Assembly: GCF_001563475.1 (NCBI RefSeq)
Contig: NZ_LPUT01000027.1
Span: 248,001-312,000, forward strand
DNA from: Sporosarcina sp. HYO08
GTDB taxonomy: Bacteria > Bacillota > Bacilli > Bacillales_A > Planococcaceae
Direction: 5' to 3'
Length of the DNA stretch: 64,000 bases
Shown here in pieces: positions 24,959-35,205 of this stretch; position 1 is the first letter of the stretch; the number at the start of each line of letters is the position of its first letter. The position numbers were made by a program, and so were the translations under genes. A model generated the notes under the pieces. It was not told the DNA's origin. It did not search any database and saw nothing but the letters and a program-made list of their open reading frames with translations.

Positions 24959-25809
24959 GCTATTTATATGGTAAGGATACGCCTTTTGAAAAAAGGGCAT
25001 TACAAGGGGTAGATGTGACCATTCCCTCCGGCTCCTATACAGCGATTATCGGCCACACAGGTTCAGGCAAGTCTACACTTTTAATGCATTTAAATGGTTT
25101 ATTGAAGCCGTCAGAAGGTATTGTCCAAATTGGTAACGCCCAAATCACGAAAGCCACCAAGGGAAAAGATTTAAAAGAAGTACGCCGTAAAGTTGGCATT
25201 GTTTTTCAATTTCCAGAGCATCAACTTTTTGAAGAGACGGTCGAAAAAGACATTATGTTTGGCCCGATGAACTTTGGTGTTCCCGAGGAGGAAGCGAGAA
25301 AGCGAGCGCATGAACTGATTGCATTATTGGGCTTACCAGCAGACGTTGCGGAAAAGTCTCCATTTGACTTATCAGGCGGACAAATGCGTCGTGTCGCCAT
25401 TGCCGGTGTATTAGCCTTTCGCCCATCTGTACTCGTATTAGATGAACCGACGGCGGGGCTTGATCCGCGTGGTCGAAACGAGATTATGGAATTGTTCCAT
25501 CGCTTACATAGGGAAGAGAATTTAACGACGATTCTTGTGACGCATAGCATGGAGGATGCAGCCCGGTATGCAAATCATATGATTGTGATGCATAATGGTC
25601 GTTCAGTCATGACTGGCGGACCGAAGGATGTATTTGCCGATGAAGAAAAGCTTGCTTCGTATCGACTTGGTTTACCACGTTCAGTACAATTTCAGCGCAA
25701 ATTTGAAAAGACAATTGGCCGTCCGTTAGATCGGTTAGCCTTAACGGAAGAACAGCTTGCAGAAGCGATTGCGAAAGCAGCCCGGGAAGCTGGTGACCGC
25801 TCATGTTAG
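24934..25809 (+). CDS. ecfA2: Energy-coupling factor transporter ATP-binding protein EcfA2
   Basis: Partner ATPase of the ECF module, 291 residues. Walker A GHTGSGKST, signature LSGGQMRR and Walker B VLVLDEPT are intact. The GLDPRGRNEIMELF D-loop region is typical. It overlaps ecfA1 by 25 bp and ecfT by 7 bp. Confidence 0.95.
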   Translation: MDISLQQVGYLYGKDTPFEKRALQGVDVTIPSGSYTAIIGHTGSGKSTLLMHLNGLLKPSEGIVQIGNAQITKATKGKDLKEVRRKVGIVFQFPEHQLFEETVEKDIMFGPMNFGVPEEEARKRAHELIALLGLPADVAEKSPFDLSGGQMRRVAIAGVLAFRPSVLVLDEPTAGLDPRGRNEIMELFHRLHREENLTTILVTHSMEDAARYANHMIVMHNGRSVMTGGPKDVFADEEKLASYRLGLPRSVQFQRKFEKTIGRPLDRLALTEEQLAEAIAKAAREAGDRSC

Positions 25810-26600
25810 AAAAAATGATATTCGGTCGCTATATTCCGGGTACGTCATTCGTCCATAAGCTCGATCCGCGTTCGAAGTTATTGTTTGTATTTATTTTCAT
25901 TATTGCGGTCTTTTTAGCGAATAATACGATTACCTATGCAATCCTTTTAGCATTTACTTTACTTGTCATTTTTAGTTCTAGAATTCGCTTGTATTTTCTA
26001 CTTAGCGGATTAAAACCCATTTTATTTTTAATTGTTTTTACGATGCTTATGCATATTTTCTTCACAAAAGAAGGATCGCTTTTAGTTCACTGGGGTTTTA
26101 TCAAAGTGTATACGGAAGGGTTAAGGCAGGGGATCTATATCTCGACCCGCTTTCTTGTGCTCGTATTAATGACATCCATTCTCACGTTAACGACATCACC
26201 GATTTCGATTACAGATGGAATGGAAGATTTACTTGGTCCATTGAAGCGATTTAAACTGCCTGTTCATGAGTTAGCACTTATGATGTCTATTTCCTTACGC
26301 TTCATCCCAACTTTAATGGATGAAACGGACAAGATTTTGAAAGCGCAATTGGCGCGTGGATCGGATATTAGCAGCGGTACAATTCAACAGCGTATTAAAG
26401 CCGTTATTCCCTTGCTTGTCCCGTTGTTTGTCAGCGCATTTAAACGGGCGGAGGATCTCGCCATCGCGATGGAAGTCCGCGGCTATCGCGGAGGGGAAGG
26501 AAGAACGCGGTATCGCCAGTTAACATGGAGCTGGCGCGACACGGCAATCATTATCTTACTTGTGGTTGTCATTGGTATTCTTATATGGTTGAGGGGATAA
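25803..26600 (+). CDS. ecfT: Energy-coupling factor transporter transmembrane protein EcfT
   Basis: Membrane coupler of the ECF module, 265 residues, with several membrane segments. Two coupling-helix motifs of the A-R-G type are visible (AQLARGSDI and MEVRGYRGG); these dock into the ATPases. The ATG overlaps the ecfA2 end. Confidence 0.95.
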   Translation: MLEKMIFGRYIPGTSFVHKLDPRSKLLFVFIFIIAVFLANNTITYAILLAFTLLVIFSSRIRLYFLLSGLKPILFLIVFTMLMHIFFTKEGSLLVHWGFIKVYTEGLRQGIYISTRFLVLVLMTSILTLTTSPISITDGMEDLLGPLKRFKLPVHELALMMSISLRFIPTLMDETDKILKAQLARGSDISSGTIQQRIKAVIPLLVPLFVSAFKRAEDLAIAMEVRGYRGGEGRTRYRQLTWSWRDTAIIILLVVVIGILIWLRG

Positions 26601-26602
26601 AT

Positions 26603-27352
26603 ATGAATCGCGTAAAAGCAACCGTTACGTACGATGGAACAAATTTTGCAGGTTATCAGTTCCAGCCAGGTCTGCGAACGGTTCAGGCTGAAATTGATAA
26701 GGCACTCGTGAAAATTCATAAAAAGGATCAGTCCATCCATTCAGTAGCAAGCGGCCGAACAGATGCAGGCGTTCATGCAACTGGACAGGTGATCCATTTT
26801 GACACGCCGTTCTCTTTGACGCCAGATCGATGGTGTATGGCGCTGAATGTGCTGCTCCCAAAAGATATTCGCATTGTAGATGCAGAATATGTGGATGAAC
26901 ATTTTCATGCAAGGTATTCCGCAACGGGAAAAACGTATGTGTACAAATGGTCTTATAGCGAAATACAAAGCCCATTTGAGCGTAATTACATGGTACATCT
27001 TGGCAATTTGCGACCGGATCTTGAGCAAATGAAAGAAGCGATACAATATATCTTAGGCACCCATGATTTTACAAGCTTTTGTTCATCCAAGACGGCAACT
27101 TCCAATCGAGTGCGAACCGTTAGGGAGCTAACACTTGAAAAACAGGGAGATGCTCTTGTGATGACAATTGAAGGAGACGGCTTTTTGTACAATATGGTGC
27201 GCACGATCGCAGGCATGTTATTGGCGGTCGGAAGGGGTTGGCATCGTCCGGAAGAAGTGCGGGAAATTCTAGCGGCGCGCGACCGGAAAAAGGCGAGCAA
27301 AACCGCGCCGGCACACGGTTTGTACCTACAGTCAGTCACCTACAAATGTTGA
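26603..27352 (+). CDS. truA: tRNA pseudouridine(38-40) synthase
   Basis: Makes pseudouridine in the tRNA anticodon arm, 249 residues. The catalytic aspartate is D54 in GRTDAGVHA. The ATG at 26603, 2 nt after the ecfT stop and behind GAGGGG, is chosen over a longer upstream frame that overlaps ecfT. The order ecfT-truA-rplM-rpsI is the normal Bacillales one. Confidence 0.95.
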   Translation: MNRVKATVTYDGTNFAGYQFQPGLRTVQAEIDKALVKIHKKDQSIHSVASGRTDAGVHATGQVIHFDTPFSLTPDRWCMALNVLLPKDIRIVDAEYVDEHFHARYSATGKTYVYKWSYSEIQSPFERNYMVHLGNLRPDLEQMKEAIQYILGTHDFTSFCSSKTATSNRVRTVRELTLEKQGDALVMTIEGDGFLYNMVRTIAGMLLAVGRGWHRPEEVREILAARDRKKASKTAPAHGLYLQSVTYKC

Positions 27353-27385
27353 GACAACTTTTCCTCGTGTTTTCGAGAAAATCGC

Positions 27386-27414
27386 TTGACTTACAACTGA
27401 AATCGGTATAAGAT
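27386..27414 (+). promoter_or_regulatory. Promoter of rplM-rpsI
   Basis: TTGACT 27386-27391, 17-bp spacer, TAAGAT 27409-27414. Confidence 0.65.
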
Positions 27415-27424
27415 GAATAATGGT

Positions 27425-27475
27425 ATTTCAATAACCCCACAAAAAAGCCCCGGAAGGTTTCTTGTGTTTAGGGAT
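27425..27475 (+). promoter_or_regulatory. Probable L13 leader (rplM 5' UTR structure)
   Basis: CCC-ACAA...AAGCC pairs with GGTTT...TTGT-GGG, forming an interrupted hairpin between the promoter and rplM. Position and shape fit the L13 leader described in Firmicutes, which is thought to be bound by L13. I did not have an alignment to confirm it. Confidence 0.5.
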
Positions 27476-27522
27476 AGAGAAAACGGAACAGATTTTGAGA
27501 TTCATTCTAGGAGGATACGAAA

Positions 27523-27960
27523 ATGCGTACAACATTCATGGCTAAAGGTCACGAAGTAGAGCGTAAATGGCTCGTTGTCGATGCAGAAGGCCAGACACTA
27601 GGTCGCCTTGCATCTGAAGTTGCAGCAATTCTGCGCGGTAAACATAAACCGACTTTCACACCACACGTTGACACTGGCGATCACGTCATCATCATCAACG
27701 CTGAGAAAATCGAACTATCAGGTAACAAATTGAAAGACAAAATTTACTACCGTCATTCAGGTTACACTGGCGGCATTAAACAACGTACAGCAAACGAAAT
27801 GCGTACAAACTACCCAACAAAAATGCTTGAGCTTGCGGTTAAAGGAATGCTTCCAAAAGGTCCTTTAGGTCGTCAAACATTCAAGAAACTTCATGTATAC
27901 GCTGGAGCGGAGCACCCGCACACAGCACAAAAACCAGAAGCATATGAGCTTCGCGGATAA
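27523..27960 (+). CDS. rplM: 50S ribosomal protein L13
   Basis: Early assembly protein, 145 residues as in B. subtilis. [20 protein letters not shown] and the [11 protein letters not shown] motif are diagnostic. CTAGGAGGA precedes the ATG. Confidence 0.97.
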   Translation: MRTTFMAKGHEVERKWLVVDAEGQTLGRLASEVAAILRGKHKPTFTPHVDTGDHVIIINAEKIELSGNKLKDKIYYRHSGYTGGIKQRTANEMRTNYPTKMLELAVKGMLPKGPLGRQTFKKLHVYAGAEHPHTAQKPEAYELRG

Positions 27961-27979
27961 TTAAGAGGAGGAAATACCT

Positions 27980-28372
27980 TTGGCACAAGTACAATATCTC
28001 GGCACTGGCCGTCGTAAAAGTTCAGTAGCTCGTGTACGTCTCGTTCCTGGAGATGGCAAAATTGTCATCAACAACCGTGACGCAGAAGACTACGTACCAT
28101 TCGAAACACTTCGTGAGGTTATTAAACAACCTCTAGTTGCAACAGAAACTCTTGGAAGCTACGATGTCCTTGTAAACGTCCACGGTGGCGGCTACACAGG
28201 ACAAGCAGGCGCAATCCGTCACGGCGTTGCACGTGCACTTCTAAACGTAGACCCAGATTTCCGTTCAACATTGAAATCAGCAGGATTACTTACACGTGAT
28301 GCGCGTATGAAAGAACGTAAAAAATACGGTCTTAAAGGCGCTCGTCGTGCACCACAGTTCTCAAAACGTTAA
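27980..28372 (+). CDS. rpsI: 30S ribosomal protein S9
   Basis: S9, whose C-terminal tail touches the P-site tRNA, 130 residues. [14 protein letters not shown] and the terminal [12 protein letters not shown] are intact. The start is TTG at 27980 behind AGAGGAGG. The last 72 bp of the gene are part of a sequence that recurs at 34389-34462, as expected if a mobile element once integrated at the 3' end of this gene and re-supplied it. Confidence 0.97.
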   Translation: MAQVQYLGTGRRKSSVARVRLVPGDGKIVINNRDAEDYVPFETLREVIKQPLVATETLGSYDVLVNVHGGGYTGQAGAIRHGVARALLNVDPDFRSTLKSAGLLTRDARMKERKKYGLKGARRAPQFSKR

Positions 28373-28420
28373 TATTAGTATTTCCAGGCTCTTTTCACTT
28401 ATGTGGGAAGGGTCTTTTTT
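28301..28420 (+). repeat. Left copy of the duplicated rpsI 3' end (attL-like)
   Basis: From inside rpsI through its terminator. The 60 bp at 28317-28376 are identical to 34405-34464, and flanking bases match at roughly three quarters of positions on both sides, through the terminators. Confidence 0.8.
28387..28420 (+). terminator. Terminator after rpsI
   Basis: GGCTCTTTTCAC pairs, with G-T wobbles, with GTGGGAAGGGTC, followed by six T. Confidence 0.75.
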
Positions 28421-28459
28421 GCGCTTTGAACTATATTCTGTGGAAAAGATAAAAATAGT

Positions 28460-28488
28460 TTGACAACTCGGAGCATTTGCTATACGAT
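28460..28488 (+). promoter_or_regulatory. Promoter of hutP
   Basis: TTGACA 28460-28465, 17-bp spacer, TACGAT 28483-28488, about 45 bp upstream of hutP. Confidence 0.65.
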
Positions 28489-28534
28489 AACATTAGTGAA
28501 AGTAGAGAATAGTAGAAAGAGTGAGAAATAGTCC

Positions 28535-28981
28535 ATGGCGTTAAGCAAAGACCATCGGATCGGGCGCCATGCTGCATTGCTTGTATTGGCGGACGATAAT
28601 AAGGAGCAACTGCAAAAGCTAACGAATGAAGTAAACTGGAAAAGTTGTACCGGTAAAGTTGGCTCCATGGATTCGCAAAAGGTGATCGCTGCAATTGAAG
28701 TAGCTGCTAAACAGCACGGGGTCATAGATAGCAACATTTACCGTGAAACGCATTCTTTGTACCATGCCATTATGGAGGCACTCCATGGTATTACACGCGG
28801 TCAAATACAATTAGGGCCCATTATGCGGACAGTTGGATTGCGTTTTGCCGTCGTGCGTGGGAATCCTTATGAAAGTGCTTCAGAAGGCGGCTGGTTAGCC
28901 GTTGCGATTTATGGAACAATCGGTGCGCCGGTCAAAGGTTCGGAACATGAGACACTAGGTCTCGGCATTAATCATATTTAA
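28535..28981 (+). CDS. hutP: Hut operon antitermination protein HutP
   Basis: RNA-binding regulator that, with L-histidine and Mg2+, prevents termination upstream of hut structural genes. It is 148 residues, exactly the B. subtilis length, with [12 protein letters not shown] near the start and the conserved [19 protein letters not shown], and [14 protein letters not shown] and GINHI at the end. The ATG at 28535 has only a weak ribosome site. The gene is immediately upstream of a complex terminator and hutH, so the regulatory logic appears conserved. It lies inside the segment bounded by the two rpsI 3' ends. Confidence 0.93.
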   Translation: MALSKDHRIGRHAALLVLADDNKEQLQKLTNEVNWKSCTGKVGSMDSQKVIAAIEVAAKQHGVIDSNIYRETHSLYHAIMEALHGITRGQIQLGPIMRTVGLRFAVVRGNPYESASEGGWLAVAIYGTIGAPVKGSEHETLGLGINHI

Positions 28982-28998
28982 ATTGAATACGCTTATTG

Positions 28999-29079
28999 TA
29001 GCCCAGTGTATTTTAGACAATAGGGGGCTGTACTTTTGAAATCATATTATATGATTTCTTTAGTGCGGCCTCCTTTTTT
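28999..29079 (+). promoter_or_regulatory. HutP-controlled terminator/antiterminator region before hutH
   Basis: An 8-bp outer stem (29023-29030 with 29066-29073, two wobbles) encloses a perfect GAAATCATA/TATGATTTC hairpin and is followed by six T. Upstream and overlapping are NAG triplets at 28999, 29004, 29014 and 29021; the last two have the 4-nt spacing preferred by HutP. Termination without histidine and read-through with HutP-histidine is the inferred role. Confidence 0.7.
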
Positions 29080-29127
29080 ATTTTCACTTTTACAGTCAAC
29101 TAAAAAATAAAAAAGAAAGCTGGTGGC

Positions 29128-30642
29128 ATGATGGTTGTATTAACAGGTCAATCATTGACATTAAAGGATATGAGCAAGATTTTATTTGACGGAGAAATGG
29201 TGACGGCATCTGAAGATAGCTGGAAACGTGTAGAAGATAGTCGTAAAGCGGTGGAGCAAATCGTAGAAGAAGGCCGGGTCGTTTATGGAATTACGACGGG
29301 ATTTGGAAAGTTTAGCGATGTACTTATTGAACCGGATCATGTGGAAGAATTGCAATTAAACCTTATTCATTCGCATGCATGCGGGGTAGGAGATCCGTTT
29401 CCGGAACTTGTTTCCAGAGCGATGCTTGTCTTGCGTGCAAATGCATTATTAAAAGGATTTTCCGGTATTCGAAAAACGGTGATCGAGCGATTGTTGCAGT
29501 TTGTAAATGCCGGCATTCATCCAGTTGTTCCGCAGCAAGGTTCTCTTGGGGCGAGCGGCGATTTGGCACCGCTTTCCCATCTAGTCCTTCCGCTTCTTGG
29601 GGAAGGGGAGGTATTTTATAAGGGTAAGCGAATGGATGCACAGCATGCAATGGCGGAGGAAGGCATTTTCCCAATTATATTAACGGCTAAAGAAGGACTG
29701 GCGCTCATTAATGGTACACAAGCAATGACTGCTATGGGGGTTGTCACCTACTTGGAAGCAGAAAAACTTGCCTATGAATCGGAAGCCATTGCAGCAATGA
29801 CAATGGAAGGGCTTAAAGGAATCATTGATGCATTTAACGAAAAAATTCATATTGTTCGCGGCTACCCTGAACAAATTGCCGTTGCAAAGCGGATGCGGGA
29901 TCATTTGGAAGGAAGCCAATTAACAACGAGGCAAGGTGAAATTCGCGTGCAAGATGCATATTCCCTTCGTTGTATTCCACAAGTACACGGTGCATCTTGG
30001 CAAACTTTAAACTATGTAAAAGAAAAGCTGGAAATCGAAATGAATGCGGCAACGGATAATCCGCTCATTTTTGACGGCGGCGACGTAGTGATTTCCGGCG
30101 GTAACTTCCACGGTCAGCCGATTGCGTTTGCAATGGATTTCCTCAAAATTGCGGTTGCTGAACTTGCGAATATATCGGAGCGCCGAATTGAACGGCTTGT
30201 CAATCCGCAGCTAAATGACTTGCCGCCATTCCTAAGCGCAGAACCGGGACTTCAATCTGGTGCAATGATTATGCAGTATGCTGCCGCTTCACTCGTATCG
30301 GAAAATAAAACACTGGCACATCCGGCAAGTGTGGACTCTATTCCTTCTTCTGCCAATCAAGAGGATCATGTGAGCATGGGTACAATCGGTTCACGTCACG
30401 CTTATCAAATTGTAGGAAATGCAAGACGCGTTCTTGCCATCGAGGCGATCTGTGCGATGCAGGCGGCAGAAATCCGAGGGCTTGAGCATATGGCGCCAAT
30501 TACGAGGCAGGTACTGGAGGACGGTCGAAAACATGTGCCTTTCATTGCAAAAGATCGCATCTTCTCCAAAGATATTGGCAAAGCAGAAACATGGTTAAAA
30601 GATGACTTTTCCTTGGAGCTGTTAATAGATCAAAAAAAATAA
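29128..30642 (+). CDS. hutH: Histidine ammonia-lyase
   Basis: Converts L-histidine to trans-urocanate and ammonia, 504 residues (full length). The Ala-Ser-Gly triad (142-144, in [14 protein letters not shown]) that cyclises into the MIO prosthetic group is intact, as are the [13 protein letters not shown] and [12 protein letters not shown] active-site motifs. It is the only hut catabolic enzyme in the window: hutU, hutI and hutG do not follow, and a transporter remnant and pepD take their place. The start is ATG 29128 or 29131; the ribosome site is weak. Confidence 0.96.
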   Translation: MMVVLTGQSLTLKDMSKILFDGEMVTASEDSWKRVEDSRKAVEQIVEEGRVVYGITTGFGKFSDVLIEPDHVEELQLNLIHSHACGVGDPFPELVSRAMLVLRANALLKGFSGIRKTVIERLLQFVNAGIHPVVPQQGSLGASGDLAPLSHLVLPLLGEGEVFYKGKRMDAQHAMAEEGIFPIILTAKEGLALINGTQAMTAMGVVTYLEAEKLAYESEAIAAMTMEGLKGIIDAFNEKIHIVRGYPEQIAVAKRMRDHLEGSQLTTRQGEIRVQDAYSLRCIPQVHGASWQTLNYVKEKLEIEMNAATDNPLIFDGGDVVISGGNFHGQPIAFAMDFLKIAVAELANISERRIERLVNPQLNDLPPFLSAEPGLQSGAMIMQYAAASLVSENKTLAHPASVDSIPSSANQEDHVSMGTIGSRHAYQIVGNARRVLAIEAICAMQAAEIRGLEHMAPITRQVLEDGRKHVPFIAKDRIFSKDIGKAETWLKDDFSLELLIDQKK

Positions 30643-30700
30643 TATTAAGTAAGGAAGCCCTTACTGTCTAAATGAGGTTCTAACATTATCGGATTAAAAA

Positions 30701-30742
30701 GGGGAACAATGATGCAATTTAAGTCATTGTTCCCGGCTTTTC
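30701..30742 (+). terminator. Hairpin after hutH, probable terminator
   Basis: An 11-bp stem GGGAACAATGA/TCATTGTTCCC followed by GGCTTTTC. The T run is short, so termination may be partial and read-through to the downstream genes possible. The rest of 30643-30886 holds no gene. Confidence 0.6.
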
Positions 30743-30886
30743 AAATCGATTTGTAAGTGCTTCAATTTAAAAGGCAAAGTAGAGAGTGGAAATTCATCAA
30801 GTAAGACACCGCGACTTGTGCATTTACAATCAATGTAATCGATCCCTCATTCGCATTCGAAATTTATGATAAGGGGCTGTTTAATG

Positions 30887-32294
30887 ATGGAAAAAGCTAT
30901 TGCATTTGAAAAAAAGAGCGAGAGATTGCGCGGGAAAAATTTAAGTTTCGAATGCCCCATAGTTATGTTTTTATGGGTATCATTATTATTTTGACGACCA
31001 TTATGACTTATGTGATTCCGGCAGGGGAATTTGACAGAGTAGAAGATGAGGCTACGAACAGAATGCTCGTTGTACCGGGTTCTTACCAGTCTGTTGAGCA
31101 AAATCCTGTTGGTATTTTTGATATGTTTATCAGCATTCAAAAAGGGATGATTAATGGAGCGGAAATTATTTTTTATCTCTTTTTTGCTTATGGATTTATC
31201 TTTATTCTTACGAAGACGGGCGTTTTCAATAGCGGTATTGGGGCACTTGTCAGGAAAATGAAAGGCAGAGAAGGTCTAATCATTCCAGCGTTCATGTTTG
31301 TCTTTGGAGCGATGGGTGCCGGGTTTGGGATGTATGAGGAAAGTTACGGGTACATTCCGATTATGATGCGTTAGTCGGTGTTGCCATCGTTTACGTCGGT
31401 ATTACGACCGGTTTTGCAGCGGCCATTACAAATCCTTTTACGGTTGGGATCGCGCAAGGCATCGCAGGACTGCCGATTTTTTCAGGTATTGTGCTGCGGG
31501 CTGTAGCGTTTGTCGTTTTTATGTCCATTTCAATCTTTTTTGTGATGCGTTATGCCAACAAGGTTAAAAAAGACCCGACGAAAAGTCTTGTCAAAAATAT
31601 TGAGTTCCCTTTTCTTTCGGGCGTTGAAAAAGGCGGATTTGCGGATACAAAGTTTACCCCTACACATAAAGTCAGTCTCATTTTATTCGGTTGCACCATT
31701 ATAACTTTAGTGACGGGGACGATTAAATTCGGCTGGTATCTTCCGGAACTATCAGGCGTATTCATCATTATGATGATTGTTATCGGTTTAGTAAACAGAC
31801 TGTCTCTTGGACAAATTGCCGATACTTTTATAGAAGCCTGCTGAAACATGGTGTATGCCGCCCTCATTATTGGGATAGCCAACGCGATTTTAGTAGTTTT
31901 ACAGGACGGGCATATCATTGATACAGTTGTGTATTATATGGCGTATGTGATTAAAGATTTATCGCCTTATGCGGCGGCAAGTGGAATGATTTTCTTGCAA
32001 ACGATGCTTAATTTCTTTGTGCCGTCTGGAAGTGCTGCGGCCGCAATTTCGATGCCGATTATGACACCTTTATCAGACTCAATTGGACTCAATCGCCAAA
32101 TCGCTGTGCTGGCCTTCTCATATGGAGATGGATTTGCCAATATGCTTTGGCCTTCTACAGTTGTCGTTATTTGCGGAATCGCCGGTATTCCAATCGATCG
32201 TTGGTATCGCTTTCTTTGGCCGCTATTCTTAAGTATTTTAGCGATGGAAATTGTATTTATCATTATCGCTGTTGCGATTAATTACGGTCCATAA
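30887..32294 (+). pseudogene. Broken YfcC-family transporter gene
   Basis: Would encode a polytopic YfcC/DcuC-superfamily carrier of about 465 residues (amino-acid or peptide-linked transport is common for the family). Three lesions are visible. First, a frame change at the A7 run 30909-30915: MEKAIAFEKK then, one frame away, KEREIAREKFKFRMPHSYV. Second, a small deletion near 31360-31372 at a TATGAT repeat that removes the residues between YIPIM and YDALVGV and shifts the frame. Third, an in-frame TGA at 31842 (FIEAC-stop-NMVYAALIIG). The remaining sequence is well preserved, so decay looks recent. It sits between hutH and pepD. Confidence 0.9.
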
Positions 32295-32316
32295 TGACTA
32301 GTAAAGGATGGTTAAC

Positions 32317-33783
32317 TTGTATACTCATTTAGAAGAACTAGCATCACACCCAGTATTTTATTATTTTCTAGAAATTTCAAAGATCCCGAGAGGTTCCGGA
32401 AATGAAAGAACGATTAGTAACTATTTAGTCGATTTTGGAAAGGAACGTCATTTGGAAGTGATCCAAGACGAAGCGTTGAATGTCATTATTAAGAAACCTG
32501 CAACAATCGGATATGAAAACGCGCCGACTATCATCATTCAAGGACATATGGATATGGTTTGCGAAAAGAATCAAGGAAATCCTCATGATTTTGAAAAAGA
32601 TCCGCTTCAATTAAGAATCGTTGGGGACATGCTTTATGCTACGGATACAACGTTGGGGGCGGATAATGGAATCGCGGTGGCCTATGCACTTGCCTTGCTG
32701 GATTCAAAAGATATTCCTCATCCTGCGCTAGAAGTTGTCATTACGACGGAGGAAGAAACGACAATGGGCGGCGCTTTGGCCGTAGATGCTGCCCATTTTG
32801 AAGGGAAGATGCTTATTAATATTGATTCGGAAGAGGACCGCAAGCTGCTCGTAAGCGGTGCGGGCGGGATCAAAGTAACGCAAGTTCTTCCGATCGTTTG
32901 GGGAGAAGCCCCGCCCGATCAATTAGCTTATTCTGTCCATATCAAGGGATTAAAAGGAGGGCATTCGGGTATTTCCATTGATAAAGGTAGAGGGAATGCC
33001 AATAAAATAATCGGGCGAATATTATCGGATTTGTCTGCGGAAATTCCTTTTTCACTACAGCAGATAAACGGTGGAACAGCAACGAATGCCATTCCACGCG
33101 AAACAGATGCGGTTATTTTAATTTCTGCAAATGCAGCCGAAAAATTGAAAAATAAAATAGACGAATGGAATTCAATTTTACAAAACGAGTTGAAAGCTTC
33201 CGATCCAGAAGTGCATATTAGTCTAAGAAGCGTGGAAAATGATGTTGGCAAGATTTTTACGGAAGAAACAAAGCAGAAAGCGATCGCTTCACTCATGCTG
33301 ATCCAAAACGGGATTCAAAGTATGAGCATGGAAATAGCGGATCTGGTGGAGTCTTCGACTAACTTAGGAATTGTTAAAACAACAGACGCGGAAATTCTTT
33401 TTGAAAGCGACTTGAGAAGTTCTGTGAGGAGTCTAAAACATGCCATGGTTAGGAATGCAGAGTTAGTTGCGAAAACGATTGGCTGCAAGTGCTTTACCGA
33501 AAACGACTATCCAGAGTGGCCGTACAATCCCAATTCAACGCTTCGCTCATTATTTGAAAAAGTGTACAAGGAAGAGAATGGAGAGGATATTGAAATTATC
33601 GCCGTTCATGCCGGCATTGAATGCGGTATTTTTATCGATAAAATTCCGGGACTGGATGCGATTTCTATAGGACCCGATATGTACAATGTCCATACGATAG
33701 ACGAGCATCTTAGCATACCATCGACGTTGAGTAATTGGAAGTATTTTCTTTCCGTTTTAAAGGAAATGAAATCTGCTAATTAG
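32317..33783 (+). CDS. pepD: Aminoacyl-histidine dipeptidase (Xaa-His dipeptidase, M20C)
   Basis: Zinc peptidase that cleaves dipeptides with C-terminal histidine, such as carnosine, about 488 residues. Metal ligands are visible in IIQGHMDMV, TTLGADNGIA, TTEEETTMGG and INIDSEEDR, with a late histidine in HAGIECG. AAAGGA at about 32303-32308 fits the TTG at 32317; the ATG at 32308 overlaps that site and is less likely. Next to hutH it suggests a route from His-dipeptides to ammonia. A terminator follows at 33812. Confidence 0.88.
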   Translation: MYTHLEELASHPVFYYFLEISKIPRGSGNERTISNYLVDFGKERHLEVIQDEALNVIIKKPATIGYENAPTIIIQGHMDMVCEKNQGNPHDFEKDPLQLRIVGDMLYATDTTLGADNGIAVAYALALLDSKDIPHPALEVVITTEEETTMGGALAVDAAHFEGKMLINIDSEEDRKLLVSGAGGIKVTQVLPIVWGEAPPDQLAYSVHIKGLKGGHSGISIDKGRGNANKIIGRILSDLSAEIPFSLQQINGGTATNAIPRETDAVILISANAAEKLKNKIDEWNSILQNELKASDPEVHISLRSVENDVGKIFTEETKQKAIASLMLIQNGIQSMSMEIADLVESSTNLGIVKTTDAEILFESDLRSSVRSLKHAMVRNAELVAKTIGCKCFTENDYPEWPYNPNSTLRSLFEKVYKEENGEDIEIIAVHAGIECGIFIDKIPGLDAISIGPDMYNVHTIDEHLSIPSTLSNWKYFLSVLKEMKSAN

Positions 33784-33811
33784 GGAAAATGAAACTGCAC
33801 AGCATTTCGTG

Positions 33812-33852
33812 GCGCCTCTTTCCGTGGATTTATCGGAAAAGAGGTGTTTTTG
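33812..33852 (+). terminator. Terminator after pepD
   Basis: CGCCTCTTTCCG pairs with CGGAAAAGAGGTG (one bulge), followed by five T. Confidence 0.75.
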
Positions 33853-33925
33853 CATGTGGAACAGCGTGTAACCGTTTTCCAATCTCTGCTATACCCATAT
33901 AATCATAGTGATTGTGAAAAAACAA

Positions 33926-33994
33926 GTCGAATTTCACTGACAATAAGTTTGATTTGAAGGTGATTGGGGAGAATAGGTACATAATGCTTTGAAA
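33926..33994 (+). repeat. Diverged repeat, copy 1
   Basis: GTCGAATTT, then TTTGATTTGAAGGTGATTGG and TGCTTTGA blocks align with copy 2 at 34616-34687 with small gaps. Copy 1 has several stops in the frame that is open in copy 2. Confidence 0.55.
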
Positions 33995-34325
33995 AGGTGT
34001 AGGTAAAGTAGAATAAGCGCGTAGTAAGGCGATGCCGCCTAGCTACTGTTTATCTGCAGGGTGAAAATACGCACAGGCAAAGCACATGCGAAGAAGTAAA
34101 AAGCAGTTCGGAAGGGGAGGGGTGGAAGCGGGAAATAAAGTGTGGAAATATGTGAAGTTTTTTTGGTAAAAGGGTTGGTGAAATGGAGTTCCTTCATTAA
34201 TATAGTCGCAAATAGATGTGTGAAGAAAGTTTGAAGAATCCGCCGCGAAAAGGTCGATGAGTATAGCGAATGACTGGCGGCTTCAAATACTTCGGATGGC
34301 ATTCGTCGAAACGGAAAAGTGGTAA

Positions 34326-34509
<184 letters not shown>

Positions 34510-34573
34510 ATGGTGGAAATAGGCGTGGGCATGCCTATTTCCGTGAACCATTAATTTGGGAAGTCATGCATGA

Positions 34574-34819
34574 ATTGTAAAGACATTTGCCAAAATATCA
34601 TTTGAAGAGGTTTTTGTCGAATTTTCGTCAAAAACTGGGTTTGATTTAGAGGTAATTGGGGAAGACTGTGTATATATGTGCTTTGAGCAATTATCGAGAT
34701 ACTTAAAAAGTATAAAGAGGCTGTCTATTCGAAGAGTTTCAGGGAAAGAGAAGACTGATCGGCCGAAAAGAATTGGAAAAGTTGACACATGTATTCAAGT
34801 GTTCAGAAGTGGACATTAA
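34574..34819 (+). pseudogene. Open-frame remnant of unknown origin
   Basis: 81 sense codons starting after a TGA at 34571, with no good start codon or ribosome site. It reads KTFAKISFEEVFVEFSSKTG, then FDLEVIGEDCVYMCFEQL, and ends in a basic stretch. The family is not recognised. Copy 1 of the repeat at 33926 is a broken version of its first part. Confidence 0.35.
34616..34687 (+). repeat. Diverged repeat, copy 2
   Basis: Partner of 33926-33994; this copy keeps an open frame. Confidence 0.55.
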
Positions 34820-35147
34820 GCTTTTTAAAAAAGTGACAGGGACTAGAAAGGAAGGTGATGAAGCGATTGTCAATCGGAGTGGCTAGTATGATTTGTATGA
34901 TTAGTTGCAGTATATAGAAAAAGGTCAGCAAATTACTCGGACCATTAATAGATCCGGGGAAATACGTCGCACACGTGGAGTGATGTCATTATGAAGGAGC
35001 AAGGATTTGTCACACGTCAATACTGGTTTGTGAATTAGGTATAGCGAGAAGGATTCTCAGTGTATCACGCATGAAAGTAAAGTGTCAATTTGGTGGCTGG
35101 GTATTCATGAGTTGTTTGACATTTTTGTGAAAGGTGCAAGATGATCG

Positions 35148-35177
35148 TTGCAAGTATTAAAACTTACGTTATATAAT
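35148..35177 (+). promoter_or_regulatory. Distal promoter of the urease operon
   Basis: TTGCAA 35148-35153, 18-bp spacer, TATAAT 35172-35177; the -10 lies in the first repeat unit of the array. Confidence 0.5.
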
Positions 35178-35205
35178 CTTCAACGTAGTTAAAACGATTT
35201 GTACA

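Noticed and set aside
30908-30916. A AAA AAG heptamer in the correct frame for a programmed -1 frameshift in the YfcC-family gene
   Set aside because: The shift direction fits, but the same gene also has a frame-breaking deletion near 31365 and an in-frame TGA at 31842, so simple decay explains it better.
34564-34788. Minus-strand open frame in the decayed region
   Set aside because: No ribosome site; it is opposite the better open frame at 34574-34819, itself only a remnant.
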